Of a DNA stretch of 64,000 nucleotides, positions 7,907 to 19,585 are shown piece by piece. Source of the DNA: Pseudomonas sp. B21-048 (GTDB lineage: Bacteria; Pseudomonadota; Gammaproteobacteria; Pseudomonadales; Pseudomonadaceae); the NCBI RefSeq assembly GCF_024748615.1, contig NZ_CP087168.1, positions 1,860,001-1,924,000 of the forward strand, given 5' to 3'. The notes beneath the pieces are model-generated. The model saw nothing but the letters and a program-made list of their open reading frames with translations. It was not told the origin of the DNA and did no database searches. A program made the position numbers and the translations under genes. Each line of letters opens with the position of its first letter. Within the stretch, counting starts at the first letter, position 1.

Positions 7907-9392
7907 AAGCGGTCACCCGAGTCTCGATGTGCGGTGTTTGCAGTTCGATGAAGTATTTACGCAGCAGGTTCTGTGCACTGAGCAGACGGTATTCCTTGCT
8001 GGCGCGGAAGTCCGAGAGTGGCGTGAAGTCTTCGGCCAATGCAGCGCAGGCGCGTTCGAGGGTGGCGTTGTTGAACGGCGCACCCAGCAGGGCGGCTTCG
8101 CAGTGTTTGGCGCGTTTTGGAATGGCTGCCATGCCGCCGAAAGCAACGCGGGCGTCGGCGATCACGCCAGTGTCGATGCGCAGGTTGAACGCGGCACAAA
8201 CGGCGGAAATGTCATCGTCCAGACGTTTGGATACCTTGTAGGCGCGGAACAGTTGTTCAACGCTGGCGCGCGGCACGATGATCTTTTCGATGAACTCGCT
8301 TTCCTGACGCGCGGTGACCCGGTAATCGATGAAGTAATCTTCCAGCGCCATGGTGCGGCGGGTTTCGCCCTTGCACAGAACAATCTGCGCGCCGAGGGCG
8401 ATCAGCAGCGGTGGCGAGTCGCCGATTGGCGAGGCGTTGCCGATGTTGCCGCCCAGGGTGCCCTGGTTGCGGATCTGCAAGGAAGCGAAGCGTTGCAGCA
8501 ATTCGCCGAAGTCAGGGTACTCGGCCTTCAAGGCGTCGTAGCAGTCGGAGAGGGCGGTGGCGGCGCCGATTTCCAGGCGATCGTCGAAGCGTTCGATGCG
8601 TTTCATTTCGACGACGTTGCCGACGTAGATCATCACCGGCAAGGTGCGGTGGAACTGGGTGACTTCCAACGCCAGATCAGTGCCACCGGCCAACAAGCGG
8701 GCCTGTGGATAAGCGTCATAGAGGTCGGCCAGATCGGCCACGGTCAACGGTACCAGGCAGCGCTTGTCGCCACTGTTGAGTTCGCCGATATCGGTGGGGG
8801 AGATGGCTTTCAGGCGGGCGATAGTGTCCGCTTCGCGAGCATCGAATTGGTCGGGTTGTTTGCCACAGCAGGATTGCTCGGCGGCGGCCAGGATCGGCCG
8901 ATAACCGGTGCAGCGGCAGAGGTTGCCGGCCAGCGCTTCGTGGGCCTTGTGAGAATCCGGTTGATCGCTGTTCTTTTGCAGCGCGAACAGCGACATCACG
9001 AAGCCCGGCGTGCAGAAACCGCACTGCGAGCCGTGGCACTCGACCATGGCTTTTTGCACGCTGTGCAGCTCGCCTTGGTGCTTGAGGTCTTCGACGCTGA
9101 TCAGTTGCTTGCCGTGCAGCGACGAAACAAAGGTCAGGCACGAGTTGAGGCTGCGGTAGCGAATGTGTTCGCGGCCCAAGTCGTCTGTCTGCAACTCGCC
9201 GACCACCACGGTGCAGGCGCCACAGTCGCCGCTGGCGCAGCCTTCTTTGGTGCCGGGTTTGCCCACGTGTTCGCGCAGGTAATTGAGCACGGTCAGGTTC
9301 GGGTCCAGGGCGTGCTCGCTACGGAGTTCCTGGTTGAGTAAAAACTGGATCACGGAAGGCCTCGCAAACTCATTATTGTTGTTAACCGACAT
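7899..9392 (-). CDS. xdhA: Xanthine dehydrogenase, iron-sulfur and FAD subunit
   Basis: The small subunit (497 residues) carries electrons from the molybdenum centre to NAD. A plant-type 2Fe-2S domain (CASGDCGACTVVV) is followed by the second 2Fe-2S domain (SQCGFCTPGF and CRCTGYRPI), then an FAD-binding domain from about residue 200 (LLAGGTDLALEVT, TLGGNIGNASPIGDS) and its C-terminal part. It is the first gene of the xdh operon. The region upstream carries two tandem palindromes that are likely operator sites. Confidence 0.97.
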   Translation of the reverse strand: MSVNNNNEFARPSVIQFLLNQELRSEHALDPNLTVLNYLREHVGKPGTKEGCASGDCGACTVVVGELQTDDLGREHIRYRSLNSCLTFVSSLHGKQLISVEDLKHQGELHSVQKAMVECHGSQCGFCTPGFVMSLFALQKNSDQPDSHKAHEALAGNLCRCTGYRPILAAAEQSCCGKQPDQFDAREADTIARLKAISPTDIGELNSGDKRCLVPLTVADLADLYDAYPQARLLAGGTDLALEVTQFHRTLPVMIYVGNVVEMKRIERFDDRLEIGAATALSDCYDALKAEYPDFGELLQRFASLQIRNQGTLGGNIGNASPIGDSPPLLIALGAQIVLCKGETRRTMALEDYFIDYRVTARQESEFIEKIIVPRASVEQLFRAYKVSKRLDDDISAVCAAFNLRIDTGVIADARVAFGGMAAIPKRAKHCEAALLGAPFNNATLERACAALAEDFTPLSDFRASKEYRLLSAQNLLRKYFIELQTPHIETRVTAYV

Positions 9393-9411
9393 GAGCCGAA
9401 TTTATCAGGTC

Positions 9412-9448
9412 TGACTTTTCGGTCAATGATTTTCTGACTTAAAGGTCA
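9412..9448. promoter_or_regulatory. Tandem palindromic operator upstream of xdhA
   Basis: Two copies of TGAC-N6-GTCA, at 9412-9425 and 9435-9448, have centres 23 bases apart, close to two helical turns. They sit 20-56 bases before the xdhA start, between xdhA and the divergent GntR gene. Their spacing suggests cooperative binding of two dimers. The regulator is not shown by the sequence; the adjacent GntR protein is the first candidate. Confidence 0.55.
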
Positions 9449-9619
9449 GGAAATGGCATTTTGTCGATCAACGACTCGTTCCTTCATTATTGACCCTCAC
9501 GGGATCGTTTGCTGTTTGCTCGAATCGTGCCAAAAACCGCTGGGTGGGCACTCCGCCATGACCCATCAATTGCGCTACACTGCGCCGCTTGTGCAGATCG
9601 AAGAGTTTGAAGGACAACC

Positions 9620-10279
9620 ATGACGTTCAAGGCCCCGGACAGCCTCGCCGAGCAAATCGCTCACCACCTCGCCGAACGCATCATTCGCGGCGAAATGAAG
9701 CCGGGGGAGCGCATTCAGGAACAGAAGGTCACGCTGGCCCTCAATGTCAGCCGCGGTTCGGTCCGTGAGGCCTTGCTGATTCTCGAGCGCCGCCACTTGA
9801 TCGCGATTTTGCCGCGACGTGGCGCCCACGTGACCGAACTCACGGCGCACAAGGTGCAGAGCCTGTGCACGCTGATGAGCGAGTTGTACATTTTGCTCGG
9901 CAACGCGGTGGCCAGCGGCTGGCAAGTCCAGGCCGACATGGTGCCGTTTCTGCAGATCCAGCAGCGCCTGACCGACAGCTACGAACGCCAGGACATCCGC
10001 ACGTTCGTTGACGACAGCTTCAGTGTGATGCGCGCCGCGTATCCGTTCGCCAACAACCCGTACTTGCAGGAAACCGTCGAGAATTTGCAGCCGGCCATGA
10101 GCCGCGCGTATTTCCTCGCGCTGGATCAGCGCAAGGCCTCGATGAGCGAGTTCCTCGAGCTGTTCGAACGCTTGCTCGCCGCCGTGCTGGCCCGTGACTT
10201 TCCTCAGATCCGCGTGGTGCTGACGGCGTATGCCCAGCGCAGCTGCGATCTGGTGGTCTCTGCCCTGACGGTCGCTTAA
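9620..10279 (+). CDS. GntR family transcriptional regulator, divergent from xdhA
   Basis: A 219-residue GntR regulator: winged helix at about 8-75 (PGERIQEQKVTLALNVSRGS, then PRRGAHVTE) and a helical FCD-like effector domain after that. The ATG at 9620 follows AAGGACAACC. It is divergent from xdhA and ends two bases before the GTG start of smc, so smc is likely translated from the same message. By position it is a candidate controller of the xdh operon. The protein lacks a recognisable set of FCD metal histidines, so its effector may differ from that of the regulator at 2241. Confidence 0.85.
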   Translation: MTFKAPDSLAEQIAHHLAERIIRGEMKPGERIQEQKVTLALNVSRGSVREALLILERRHLIAILPRRGAHVTELTAHKVQSLCTLMSELYILLGNAVASGWQVQADMVPFLQIQQRLTDSYERQDIRTFVDDSFSVMRAAYPFANNPYLQETVENLQPAMSRAYFLALDQRKASMSEFLELFERLLAAVLARDFPQIRVVLTAYAQRSCDLVVSALTVA

Positions 10280-10281
10280 GC

Positions 10282-13200
10282 GTGCGGCTCAAGTGCATCA
10301 AGCTGGCGGGGTTCAAATCCTTCGTCGATCCGACCACGGTGAACTTCCCCAGTAACATGGCGGCGGTGGTCGGGCCCAATGGTTGCGGCAAGTCGAACAT
10401 CATCGACGCCGTGCGTTGGGTGATGGGCGAGAGCTCGGCCAAGAACTTGCGCGGCGAGTCGATGACCGACGTCATCTTCAACGGCTCGACCAGCCGTAAA
10501 CCGGTGAGCCAGGCCAGTATTGAGCTGGTGTTCGATAACTCCGACGGTACCCTGCTCGGCGAATGGGCTGCTTATGCGGAAATTTCCATTCGCCGCAAAG
10601 TGACCCGCGACAGCCAGACCACCTATTACCTCAACGGCACCAAATGCCGCCGCCGCGATATCACCGACATCTTTCTGGGGACCGGCCTCGGCCCGCGCAG
10701 CTATTCGATTATCGAGCAGGGGATGATCTCCAAGCTGATCGAGTCCAAGCCCGAAGACCTGCGCAATTTCATCGAAGAAGCCGCCGGCATTTCCAAGTAC
10801 AAGGAGCGTCGGCGCGAGACTGAAAACCGTATCCGCCGCACCCACGAAAATCTGGCCCGCCTGACCGACCTGCGCGAAGAACTCGAGCGTCAGCTTGAAC
10901 GCTTGCACCGCCAGGCCGAGGCCGCCAAGAAGTATCAGGAATACAAGGGTGAAGAGCGCCAGCTCAAGGCCCAGCTGTCGGCCCTGCGCTGGCAGGCATT
11001 GAACGAACAGGTCGGCCAGCGCGAGTCGATCATCGGCACCCAAGAAGTCACCTTTGAAGCCCTGGTGGCCGAGCAACGCAATGCCGACGCGGCCATCGAG
11101 CGCCTGCGTGACGGTCATCACGATCTGTCCGAACGCTTCAATCTGGTGCAGGGGCGTTTCTATTCGGTCGGCGGCGACATCGCCCGGGTCGAGCAGAGCA
11201 TCCAGCACGGTCAGCAGCGTTTGCGTCAGTTGCAGGACGACCTGAAGGAAGCCGAGCGCGCGCGGCTGGAAACCGAGTCTCACCTGGGCCACGACCGTAC
11301 CTTGCTGCTGACCTTGGGCGAAGAGCTGGAAATGCTCACGCCGGAACAGGAAGTCACCAGCGCCGCCGCCGAAGAAGCTGCTGCCGCGCTCGAAGAATCC
11401 GAAACCACCATGCACGGCTGGCAGGAGCAGTGGGACACCTTCAACCTCACTGCCGCCGAGCCACGCCGTCAGGCTGAAGTCCAGCAGTCGCGAATCCAGC
11501 AACTGGAAACCAGCATGGAACGTTTGGCTGATCGCCAGAAACGCCTTGGCGAAGAGCGTGCGTTGCTCTCGGCGGATCCGGAAGACGCGGCAATCATGGA
11601 ACTCAGCGAGCAATTGGCTGCGTCCGAGGCCACGCTCGAAGACTTGCAGGCCAGTGAAGAAGCTCAGGTTGAACGTCTTGAACAACTGCGTCAGGAATTG
11701 CAACTAGCGCTGCAAAATCAGCAGCAAGCCCAAGGTGATTTGCAGCGGCTCAACGGTCGACTGGCTTCGTTGGAAGCCTTGCAGCAAGCCGCGCTCGATC
11801 CCGGCACCGGCACTGTCGAATGGCTGCGCGAACAGCATCTGGCAGATCGTCCGCGTCTGGCCGAAGGCCTGAAGGTCGAGGCCGGTTGGGAACTGGCGGT
11901 GGAAACCGTGCTCGGCGCCGACCTGCAAGCGGTGCTGGTGGATGACTTCGGTGACTTCGATCTGGCCGGGTTTGCCCAAGGCGATTTGCGCCTGCTCAGC
12001 CCGGCCACCGATGGCGTGCGCATGCCTGGCAGTTTGCTCGACAAGGTCGAGGCGCAGATTGATTTGTCGCCATGGCTGGGGCAGGTCAAACCGGTCGACA
12101 GCCTTGAGCAGGCCTTGGCCTTGCGCGGGCAATTGGCCGCCGGCCAAAGCCTGATCAGCCGCGACGGTTATTGGGTCGGTCGACACTTTTTGCGTGTGCG
12201 CCGGGCCAGCGAAGCGGAAAGCGGCGTGCTCGCCCGTGGCCAGGAGATTCAGCGCTTGGGCCTTGAACGCGAAGAGCGCGAAGCCACGGTCGAAACCCTC
12301 GAAACCCAACTTCAGAATCTCAGGGCGCAACAGCGTCAGCAGGAAAACGGGCGCGAACATTTGCGCCGTCTGCTGCAAGACGAAGCCCGTCAGCAAGGTG
12401 AATTGAAAGCTCAGTTGTCCGCCGGCAAAGCCAAGGTCGAGCAGTTGACCCTGCGCCGCACCCGTCTCGATGAAGAACTCACCGAGCTGAGCGAGCAGCG
12501 TGCCCTGGAACACGAGAACATCGGCGAAGCGCGCCTGCAATTGCAGGAAGCCCTCGACAGCATGGCGCTGGACACCGAGCAGCGTGAGCTGCTGTTGGCC
12601 CAGCGCGACAGCCTGCGCGAACGCCTTGATCGGGTGCGTCAGGAAGCCCGACAGCACAAGGATCATGCGCACCAACTGGCGGTACGCCTCGGTTCGCTGA
12701 AGGCGCAACACGACTCCACTCGTCAGGCGCTGGAACGGCTGGAAATGCAGTCCGAGCGCCTGACCGAGAAGCGCGAACAGCTCAGCCTCAATCTGGAAGA
12801 GGGCGAGGCGCCGCTGGAAGAGCTGCGGCTGAAACTCGAAGAGCTGCTCGAGAAGCGCATGACCGTCGATGAAGAGCTCAAGACCGCGCAAATCGCCATG
12901 GAAGACGCCGACCGCGAGCTGCGCGACGCCGAAAAACGCCGCAACCAAGCCGAGCAGCAATCGCAATTGATCCGTGGTCAACTCGAACACCAGCGCATGG
13001 AATGGCAAGCCCTGACCGTGCGCCGCAAGACCCTTGAAGATCAGTTGCTGGAAGACGGCTACGACCTGCGCGGCGTACTCGCGACCCTGATGGCCGAGGC
13101 CAATGAGAAAGACGCCGAAGAAGAACTCGAGCGCATTGCCGCGCGAATTCAGCGCCTCGGCGCGATCAACCTCGCGGCTATCGACGAATACCAGCAACAA

Positions 13201-13770
13201 TCCGAGCGTAAACGTTATCTGGATGCTCAGAACGACGATCTGGTGGAAGCGCTGGACACCCTCGAGAACGTGATTCGCAAGATCGACAAGGAAACCCGAA
13301 ACCGCTTCAAAGATACCTTTGATCAGATCAATGGCGGTTTACAGGCCCTTTTCCCAAAAGTTTTCGGTGGAGGACGCGCGTATTTGGAACTGACGGGCGA
13401 AGATCTACTCGATACAGGGGTAACGATCATGGCGCAGCCGCCAGGAAAGAAGAACAGCACCATCCATTTGCTCTCCGGTGGCGAAAAAGCCCTGACTGCA
13501 TTGGCCCTGGTTTTTGCCATCTTCAAGTTGAATCCGGCGCCGTTCTGCATGCTCGATGAGGTTGACGCGCCATTGGATGACGCTAACGTTGGACGCTACG
13601 CGCGGCTGGTCAAAGAGATGTCGCAGACGGTGCAGTTCATCTACATCACCCACAACAAGATCGCCATGGAAATGGCCGATCAATTGATGGGGGTGACGAT
13701 GCACGAACCCGGTTGCTCGCGTCTGGTGGCAGTGGATGTGGAGGAGGCGATGGCGATGGTGGATGCCTAG
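10282..13770 (+). CDS. smc: Chromosome segregation ATPase SMC
   Basis: Structural maintenance of chromosomes protein, 1162 residues, which forms a ring-like dimer that compacts and aligns the replicated chromosome, normally with ScpA and ScpB. Visible parts are the Walker A GPNGCGKSN near residue 35, two long coiled-coil arms rich in Glu, Gln, Arg and Leu, a hinge at about 510-640, the ABC signature LSGGEKALTALAL and the Walker B segment MLDEVDAPLDD near the C-terminus. The start is GTG, two bases after the GntR stop (TAAGCGTG), with no strong ribosome binding site, which suggests translational coupling. Long antisense ORFs here are codon-bias shadows. Confidence 0.97.
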   Translation: MRLKCIKLAGFKSFVDPTTVNFPSNMAAVVGPNGCGKSNIIDAVRWVMGESSAKNLRGESMTDVIFNGSTSRKPVSQASIELVFDNSDGTLLGEWAAYAEISIRRKVTRDSQTTYYLNGTKCRRRDITDIFLGTGLGPRSYSIIEQGMISKLIESKPEDLRNFIEEAAGISKYKERRRETENRIRRTHENLARLTDLREELERQLERLHRQAEAAKKYQEYKGEERQLKAQLSALRWQALNEQVGQRESIIGTQEVTFEALVAEQRNADAAIERLRDGHHDLSERFNLVQGRFYSVGGDIARVEQSIQHGQQRLRQLQDDLKEAERARLETESHLGHDRTLLLTLGEELEMLTPEQEVTSAAAEEAAAALEESETTMHGWQEQWDTFNLTAAEPRRQAEVQQSRIQQLETSMERLADRQKRLGEERALLSADPEDAAIMELSEQLAASEATLEDLQASEEAQVERLEQLRQELQLALQNQQQAQGDLQRLNGRLASLEALQQAALDPGTGTVEWLREQHLADRPRLAEGLKVEAGWELAVETVLGADLQAVLVDDFGDFDLAGFAQGDLRLLSPATDGVRMPGSLLDKVEAQIDLSPWLGQVKPVDSLEQALALRGQLAAGQSLISRDGYWVGRHFLRVRRASEAESGVLARGQEIQRLGLEREEREATVETLETQLQNLRAQQRQQENGREHLRRLLQDEARQQGELKAQLSAGKAKVEQLTLRRTRLDEELTELSEQRALEHENIGEARLQLQEALDSMALDTEQRELLLAQRDSLRERLDRVRQEARQHKDHAHQLAVRLGSLKAQHDSTRQALERLEMQSERLTEKREQLSLNLEEGEAPLEELRLKLEELLEKRMTVDEELKTAQIAMEDADRELRDAEKRRNQAEQQSQLIRGQLEHQRMEWQALTVRRKTLEDQLLEDGYDLRGVLATLMAEANEKDAEEELERIAARIQRLGAINLAAIDEYQQQSERKRYLDAQNDDLVEALDTLENVIRKIDKETRNRFKDTFDQINGGLQALFPKVFGGGRAYLELTGEDLLDTGVTIMAQPPGKKNSTIHLLSGGEKALTALALVFAIFKLNPAPFCMLDEVDAPLDDANVGRYARLVKEMSQTVQFIYITHNKIAMEMADQLMGVTMHEPGCSRLVAVDVEEAMAMVDA

Positions 13771-14075
13771 CGGCGAGCATCAGGCTATAAGCCGTAAGCT
13801 GTAAGGGGTTAGCTTGACGCTTGCGACTTGCAGCTTGAACTGCACAGACCGTCGACACTTTACTTGTGGAATGAAGATGGCAAATTGACACAATTTGCGT
13901 AGCGACTTCGACAGACGGTGTAAAGTTGCCTTTGGTCGTGCTAGTTTAATGTCAATTTTTCGTATACGTGGGCAAAACGCCTGTCAGAACATAGAGTTGG
14001 CGCCACGTTTTAAAGCGGTTTACCCAATGTAAACCCCTTATTTTTCAGCATTTTTTATAGAGGCACAGGAATTAC
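13771..14075. other. Intergenic region between smc and zipA
   Basis: The first 75 bases hold a degenerate repeat built on AGCTTGACGCTTGCGACTTG, related to the AGCTGCAAGC repeats near 39188 and 42911. The rest is AT-rich and should hold the zipA promoter. An inverted repeat GGTTTAC-N5-GTAAACC lies at 14017-14035 in the zipA leader. No ORF of note. Confidence 0.6.
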
Positions 14076-14927
14076 ATGGAAATCGGTCTGCGCGAGTGGC
14101 TGATCGTCATCGGCATTATTGTCATTGCCGGTATTCTTTTTGATGGCTGGCGTCGCATGCGCGGCGGCAAGGGAAAACTGAAGTTTCGTCTTGACCGAAA
14201 TCTGTCCAACCTGCCGGATGAGGACACCAGCGCCGAGTTGTTGGGCCCGCCCCGTGTGCTGGACACCCATAAAGAACCGCAACTGGACGAGCACGACCTG
14301 CCGTCGGTGAGCATGCCTGCCCGTGAACCTCGTGAGTCGGGTTCCAAGCGCGGTAAGCGTGGTCATGGCGAGCCTTCTCAGGGCGACATGAACCTCAGTC
14401 TGGATCTGGACGGCGGCCCGAGCTTCAACAGCCGTGATAACGATTTTCCGGATGACACCAAATCTGCCAGCCCGGCCGAGAAAGATCAGCCGCAAGCCGA
14501 AGAAGTGCTGGTGATCAGCGTGATCTGCCGCGACCCGACCGGTTTCAAGGGCCCGGCGCTGTTGCAGAACATTCTGGAAAGCGGTCTGCGTTTTGGCGAG
14601 ATGGACATTTTCCACCGTCACGAAAGCATGGCCGGTAACGGCGAAGTCCTGTTCTCCATGGCCAATGCGGTCAAACCGGGCGTCTTCGATCTGGATGACA
14701 TCGATCATTTCAGCACCCCGGCAGTGAGCTTCTTCCTCGGTCTGCCAGGCCCGCGTCATCCGAAGCAAGCCTTCGACGTGATGGTGGCTGCGGCACGCAA
14801 ACTGTCCCAGGAGCTGAACGGCGAACTGAAAGACGACCAGCGCAGCGTGTTGACCGCCCAAACGATTGAGCACTACCGTCAGCGCATCGTTGAATTCGAG
14901 CGTCGCGCATTGACCCAGAAGCGTTAA
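14076..14927 (+). CDS. zipA: Cell division protein ZipA
   Basis: An essential bitopic inner-membrane protein that anchors FtsZ at the division site. Of 283 residues, the first 25 hold a single membrane segment ([18 protein letters not shown]), about 26-150 are a charged flexible linker, and the C-terminal 135 residues are the globular FtsZ-binding domain ([32 protein letters not shown]-like segment). Placement between smc and ligA is the usual order in Pseudomonas. Confidence 0.95.
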   Translation: MEIGLREWLIVIGIIVIAGILFDGWRRMRGGKGKLKFRLDRNLSNLPDEDTSAELLGPPRVLDTHKEPQLDEHDLPSVSMPAREPRESGSKRGKRGHGEPSQGDMNLSLDLDGGPSFNSRDNDFPDDTKSASPAEKDQPQAEEVLVISVICRDPTGFKGPALLQNILESGLRFGEMDIFHRHESMAGNGEVLFSMANAVKPGVFDLDDIDHFSTPAVSFFLGLPGPRHPKQAFDVMVAAARKLSQELNGELKDDQRSVLTAQTIEHYRQRIVEFERRALTQKR

Positions 14928-14933
14928 AGTCAA

Positions 14934-15019
14934 AAGATCGCAGCCTCGTTTCACTCGACAGCTCCTACAGGGTTCGCGATTTACTGTAGGAACTGTCGAG
15001 TGAAACGAGGCTGCGATCT
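14934..15019. repeat. GATCGCAGCC-type inverted repeat, family B
   Basis: Two long inverted arms: GATCGCAGCCTCGTTTCACT pairs with AGTGAAACGAGGCTGCGATC, and inside them GACAGCTCCTACAG faces its imperfect complement. The arms are separated by about 15 bases. It lies between zipA and ligA. Confidence 0.88.
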
Positions 15020-15033
15020 CTTGAGCTTGATGA

Positions 15034-17442
<2,409 letters not shown>

Positions 17443-17450
17443 GATCGCCA

Positions 17451-17471
17451 AGATCGCAGCCTTCGGCAGCT
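17451..17471. repeat. Half copy of family B repeat
   Basis: GATCGCAGCCTTCGGCAGCT, a single arm of the family B repeat, sits between the ligA stop and a family A element. The partner arm is missing. Confidence 0.65.
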
Positions 17472-17474
17472 GTT

Positions 17475-17578
17475 GATCGTTCCCACGCTCTGCGTGGTAA
17501 CGCATCCCGTGACGCTCTGCGTCACAACGGACGCGGAGCGTCCGGGGCGGCATTCCCACGCAGAGCGTGGGAACGATC
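17475..17578. repeat. GATC-ended palindromic repeat, family A, copy 3
   Basis: Terminal GATCGTTCCCACGCTCTGCG and the complementary right end. The left arm has changes (GTGGTAACGC) relative to the other copies. Confidence 0.88.
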
Positions 17579-17626
17579 ACGGTACAAGAATGATCTAGTC
17601 TTCGCAGGCCCCAGGGAGAGATCGCC

Positions 17627-18790
17627 ATGTACCGCTTCTTCGAACAGCTCAGCTCACGCATCGCCGCGCCCTTCATGGGTGAGCGTTTGCGCAACAGCAA
17701 GGTCTGGCATTGTCGTTGCGGGCAGTCGCTGTTCTTTCGCAACAGCCAGTGCCTGGCGTGTTCGGCGGCGCTGGGCTATCAGCCGCAACAGAGTCGCTTG
17801 TCTTCGCTGCAACCCGCCCCGCAAGCGGATACCTGGTTGCTCGACGCCGATCCAGACGCCGGTGTGTTCCGCCGCTGCGCCAATCTCGATTCCCCGGCCG
17901 CATGCAACTGGCTGCTGCCGGCCGGTGAGCACGATGGATTGTGCATCGCCTGTAGCCTGAATCGCACCATCCCCGACCTGTCGATCCCCGAAAATCACGA
18001 GCATTGGCGCAAAGTGGAAATCGCCAAGCGGCGCCTGGTGGCGCAGCTGATCAGCCTGGGTTTGCAGGTCATTCCAAAGACCGAGGATGAAGAGGCTGGT
18101 CTGGCCTTCGATTTCCTCGGTATTGACCTTGTAGGCAAACCGCCGACCACCGGTCACGCCAATGGCCTGATCACCCTCGATATCAAGGAAGCCGACGACG
18201 CCCATCGCGAGCAGGTTCGTGTGCAGATGCACGAACCTTATCGCACGTTGCTCGGGCATTTTCGCCATGAAACAGGGCATTACTACTGGGACCGGCTGAT
18301 TGCCAACAGTCATTGGCTGGAACCATTCCGCGGTTTGTTCGGTGACGAGCGTGCCAGTTACGCCGAGGCCCTTGAACGGCATTATCAGCAGGGCGCGCCG
18401 CTCGACTGGCAGCAGCATTCCGTCAGTGCCTACGCCACCATGCATCCTTGGGAAGACTGGGCGGAAACCTGGGCTCATTACCTGCACATGATGGACGCAG
18501 TGGACACCGCCCTGGGTTTTGGCATGAGTGCACAGGAAGTGGATTTCGATTACCAGCCGTTTCCGTCTGGCACGCTATTCGACCCGCAGCACCCCGGCGG
18601 CCCGGCGTTCTTGTCGTTCGTCAACGCATGGATCGAACTGGCCGGGATGCTCAACGAATTGTCACGCAGCATGGGCCAGCCGGATTTCTATCCGTTCGTC
18701 CTGCCGTCAGCGGTGATTGCCAAGCTGCACTTCATCCACCTGGTGATCCAGCAAGAGGGCGGCAGGGCGGATGAGGTGTTGGCGCAATAG
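17627..18790 (+). CDS. Zinc-ribbon putative metallopeptidase
   Basis: A 387-residue protein of a family widespread in proteobacteria and usually annotated as zinc-binding metallopeptidase. Residues 29-50 form a zinc ribbon (WHCRCGQ and CLAC). The catalytic-type HETGH motif is in GHFRHETGHYYWDRLI near residue 209, followed by ERASYAEALERHY and HPWEDWAETWAHYLHM, which supplies a likely third ligand. No signal peptide, so it is cytoplasmic. Substrate and role are not known to me. It stands alone downstream of ligA, as in related genomes. Confidence 0.8.
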   Translation: MYRFFEQLSSRIAAPFMGERLRNSKVWHCRCGQSLFFRNSQCLACSAALGYQPQQSRLSSLQPAPQADTWLLDADPDAGVFRRCANLDSPAACNWLLPAGEHDGLCIACSLNRTIPDLSIPENHEHWRKVEIAKRRLVAQLISLGLQVIPKTEDEEAGLAFDFLGIDLVGKPPTTGHANGLITLDIKEADDAHREQVRVQMHEPYRTLLGHFRHETGHYYWDRLIANSHWLEPFRGLFGDERASYAEALERHYQQGAPLDWQQHSVSAYATMHPWEDWAETWAHYLHMMDAVDTALGFGMSAQEVDFDYQPFPSGTLFDPQHPGGPAFLSFVNAWIELAGMLNELSRSMGQPDFYPFVLPSAVIAKLHFIHLVIQQEGGRADEVLAQ

Positions 18791-18794
18791 AATC

Positions 18795-18870
18795 AAAAGA
18801 TCGCAGCCTGCGGCAGCTCTACAGGTGTACGCCGATCCAACGTAGGAGTTGCCGCAGGCTGCGCTCTTTT
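18795..18870. repeat. GATCGCAGCC-type inverted repeat, family B
   Basis: Left arm GATCGCAGCCTGCGGCAGCT and right arm GTTGCCGCAGGCTGCG, about 25 bases apart, directly after the metallopeptidase stop. Confidence 0.85.
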
Positions 18871-18924
18871 CAGGATCACCGCAGGTCCTTGAAGCGACTC
18901 ATGTTTTTTAATCCGCCCGAACGG

Positions 18925-18952
18925 TTGTAACTTCGTCCCAGATAGGTACAAT
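18925..18952 (+). promoter_or_regulatory. Sigma-70 promoter of ffs
   Basis: TTGTAA at 18925-18930 and TACAAT at 18947-18952 are separated by 16 bases, about 30 bases before the mature 4.5S RNA. Transcription probably begins near 18959, leaving a short leader to be trimmed. Confidence 0.6.
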
Positions 18953-18984
18953 GGCGCGGCTCGCCGTCAGGTGAGCGTCGTTAT

Positions 18985-19094
18985 GGTGACCCCATCGGTC
19001 CCCCCGCAACGATTACCCGTGAACCTGGTCAGACCCGGAAGGGAGCAGCCACAGCGGGAACATTGTGTGCCGGGGTGTGGCTGGTGGGGTTGCC
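18985..19094 (+). ncRNA. ffs: 4.5S RNA of the signal recognition particle
   Basis: Recognised by the conserved apical core (GGTCAGACCCGGAAGGGAGC followed by AGCC) and by the long hairpin: GGTGACCCCA at the 5' end pairs with TGGGGTTGCC at the 3' end, and the inner stem contains CCGCAAC and GTGTGCCGGGG. Ffh binds this RNA to target nascent membrane proteins. The position upstream of dnaX is conserved in pseudomonads. Ends are set from base pairing and may be off by a few bases. Confidence 0.95.
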
Positions 19095-19219
19095 TCCATA
19101 ACGCAACACGAATCCTCTTTCGTGTTTTCGACCTAAAATTCCTGTTTTATTTTTTCTGCCATGGGGCTCGCCCGGGGCGGTATTTTTTCGTTTCCGGAAT
19201 AAAGAGTTGATATGAAAAA

Positions 19220-19260
19220 CAGGCCGATCTGTCGCATTTCGACAGGTCGGCCTCTTTTTC
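19220..19260. terminator. Rho-independent terminator (bidirectional)
   Basis: AGGCCGATCTGTCG pairs with CGACAGGTCGGCCT around a short loop, with A residues on the left and TTTTT on the right. It lies downstream of ffs and of the convergent XRE gene. Confidence 0.9.
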
Positions 19261-19270
19261 ATGACTGGTA

Positions 19271-19585
19271 CTAAGGCTTGGACAAGGCCTGGTCAACCGC
19301 TGCGATCAGCTTTCCCAGATCCTTCGGGGTGGCTTTGTGAATGACACTGAACAGGTACGCCCGCTGTTCATCTTCGTCGCCCAGATCTGCGAAAAAGGCT
19401 TTCAGCTTCACACCCAGCACGTTGGCAAGCAAAAACAATGCTTCCACGCTGGGCGTATAGGTGCCGGTTTCGAAGCGGCTGATGGTTTTGGGGTCAAAAC
19501 CGGTTTTTTCGCCGAGTTCAGCCTGAGTAAGCCCTGCGACCTTGCGATAGCGTCGGATGGCCGGACCCAAACTTGAAATTTGCAT
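19271..19585 (-). CDS. XRE family helix-turn-helix regulator
   Basis: A small 104-residue DNA-binding protein. Residues 8-62 form a classic XRE helix-turn-helix (LGPAIRRYRKVAGLTQAELG, TISRFETG, PSVEALFLLANVLGV). The C-terminal 40 residues are helical with no recognised domain. Such proteins often repress their own promoter. Imperfect symmetry (CATCAC ... GTGATG) lies in the upstream AT-rich stretch. The target genes are unknown; nearby is the structured region and a c-di-GMP protein gene. Confidence 0.85.
   Translation of the reverse strand: MQISSLGPAIRRYRKVAGLTQAELGEKTGFDPKTISRFETGTYTPSVEALFLLANVLGVKLKAFFADLGDEDEQRAYLFSVIHKATPKDLGKLIAAVDQALSKP

Noticed and set aside
10276..13200. Two long minus-strand ORFs (about 475 and 498 codons) opposite smc
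   Set aside because: They mirror the strong GC-rich codon bias of smc, have no ribosome binding site and no recognisable motif.
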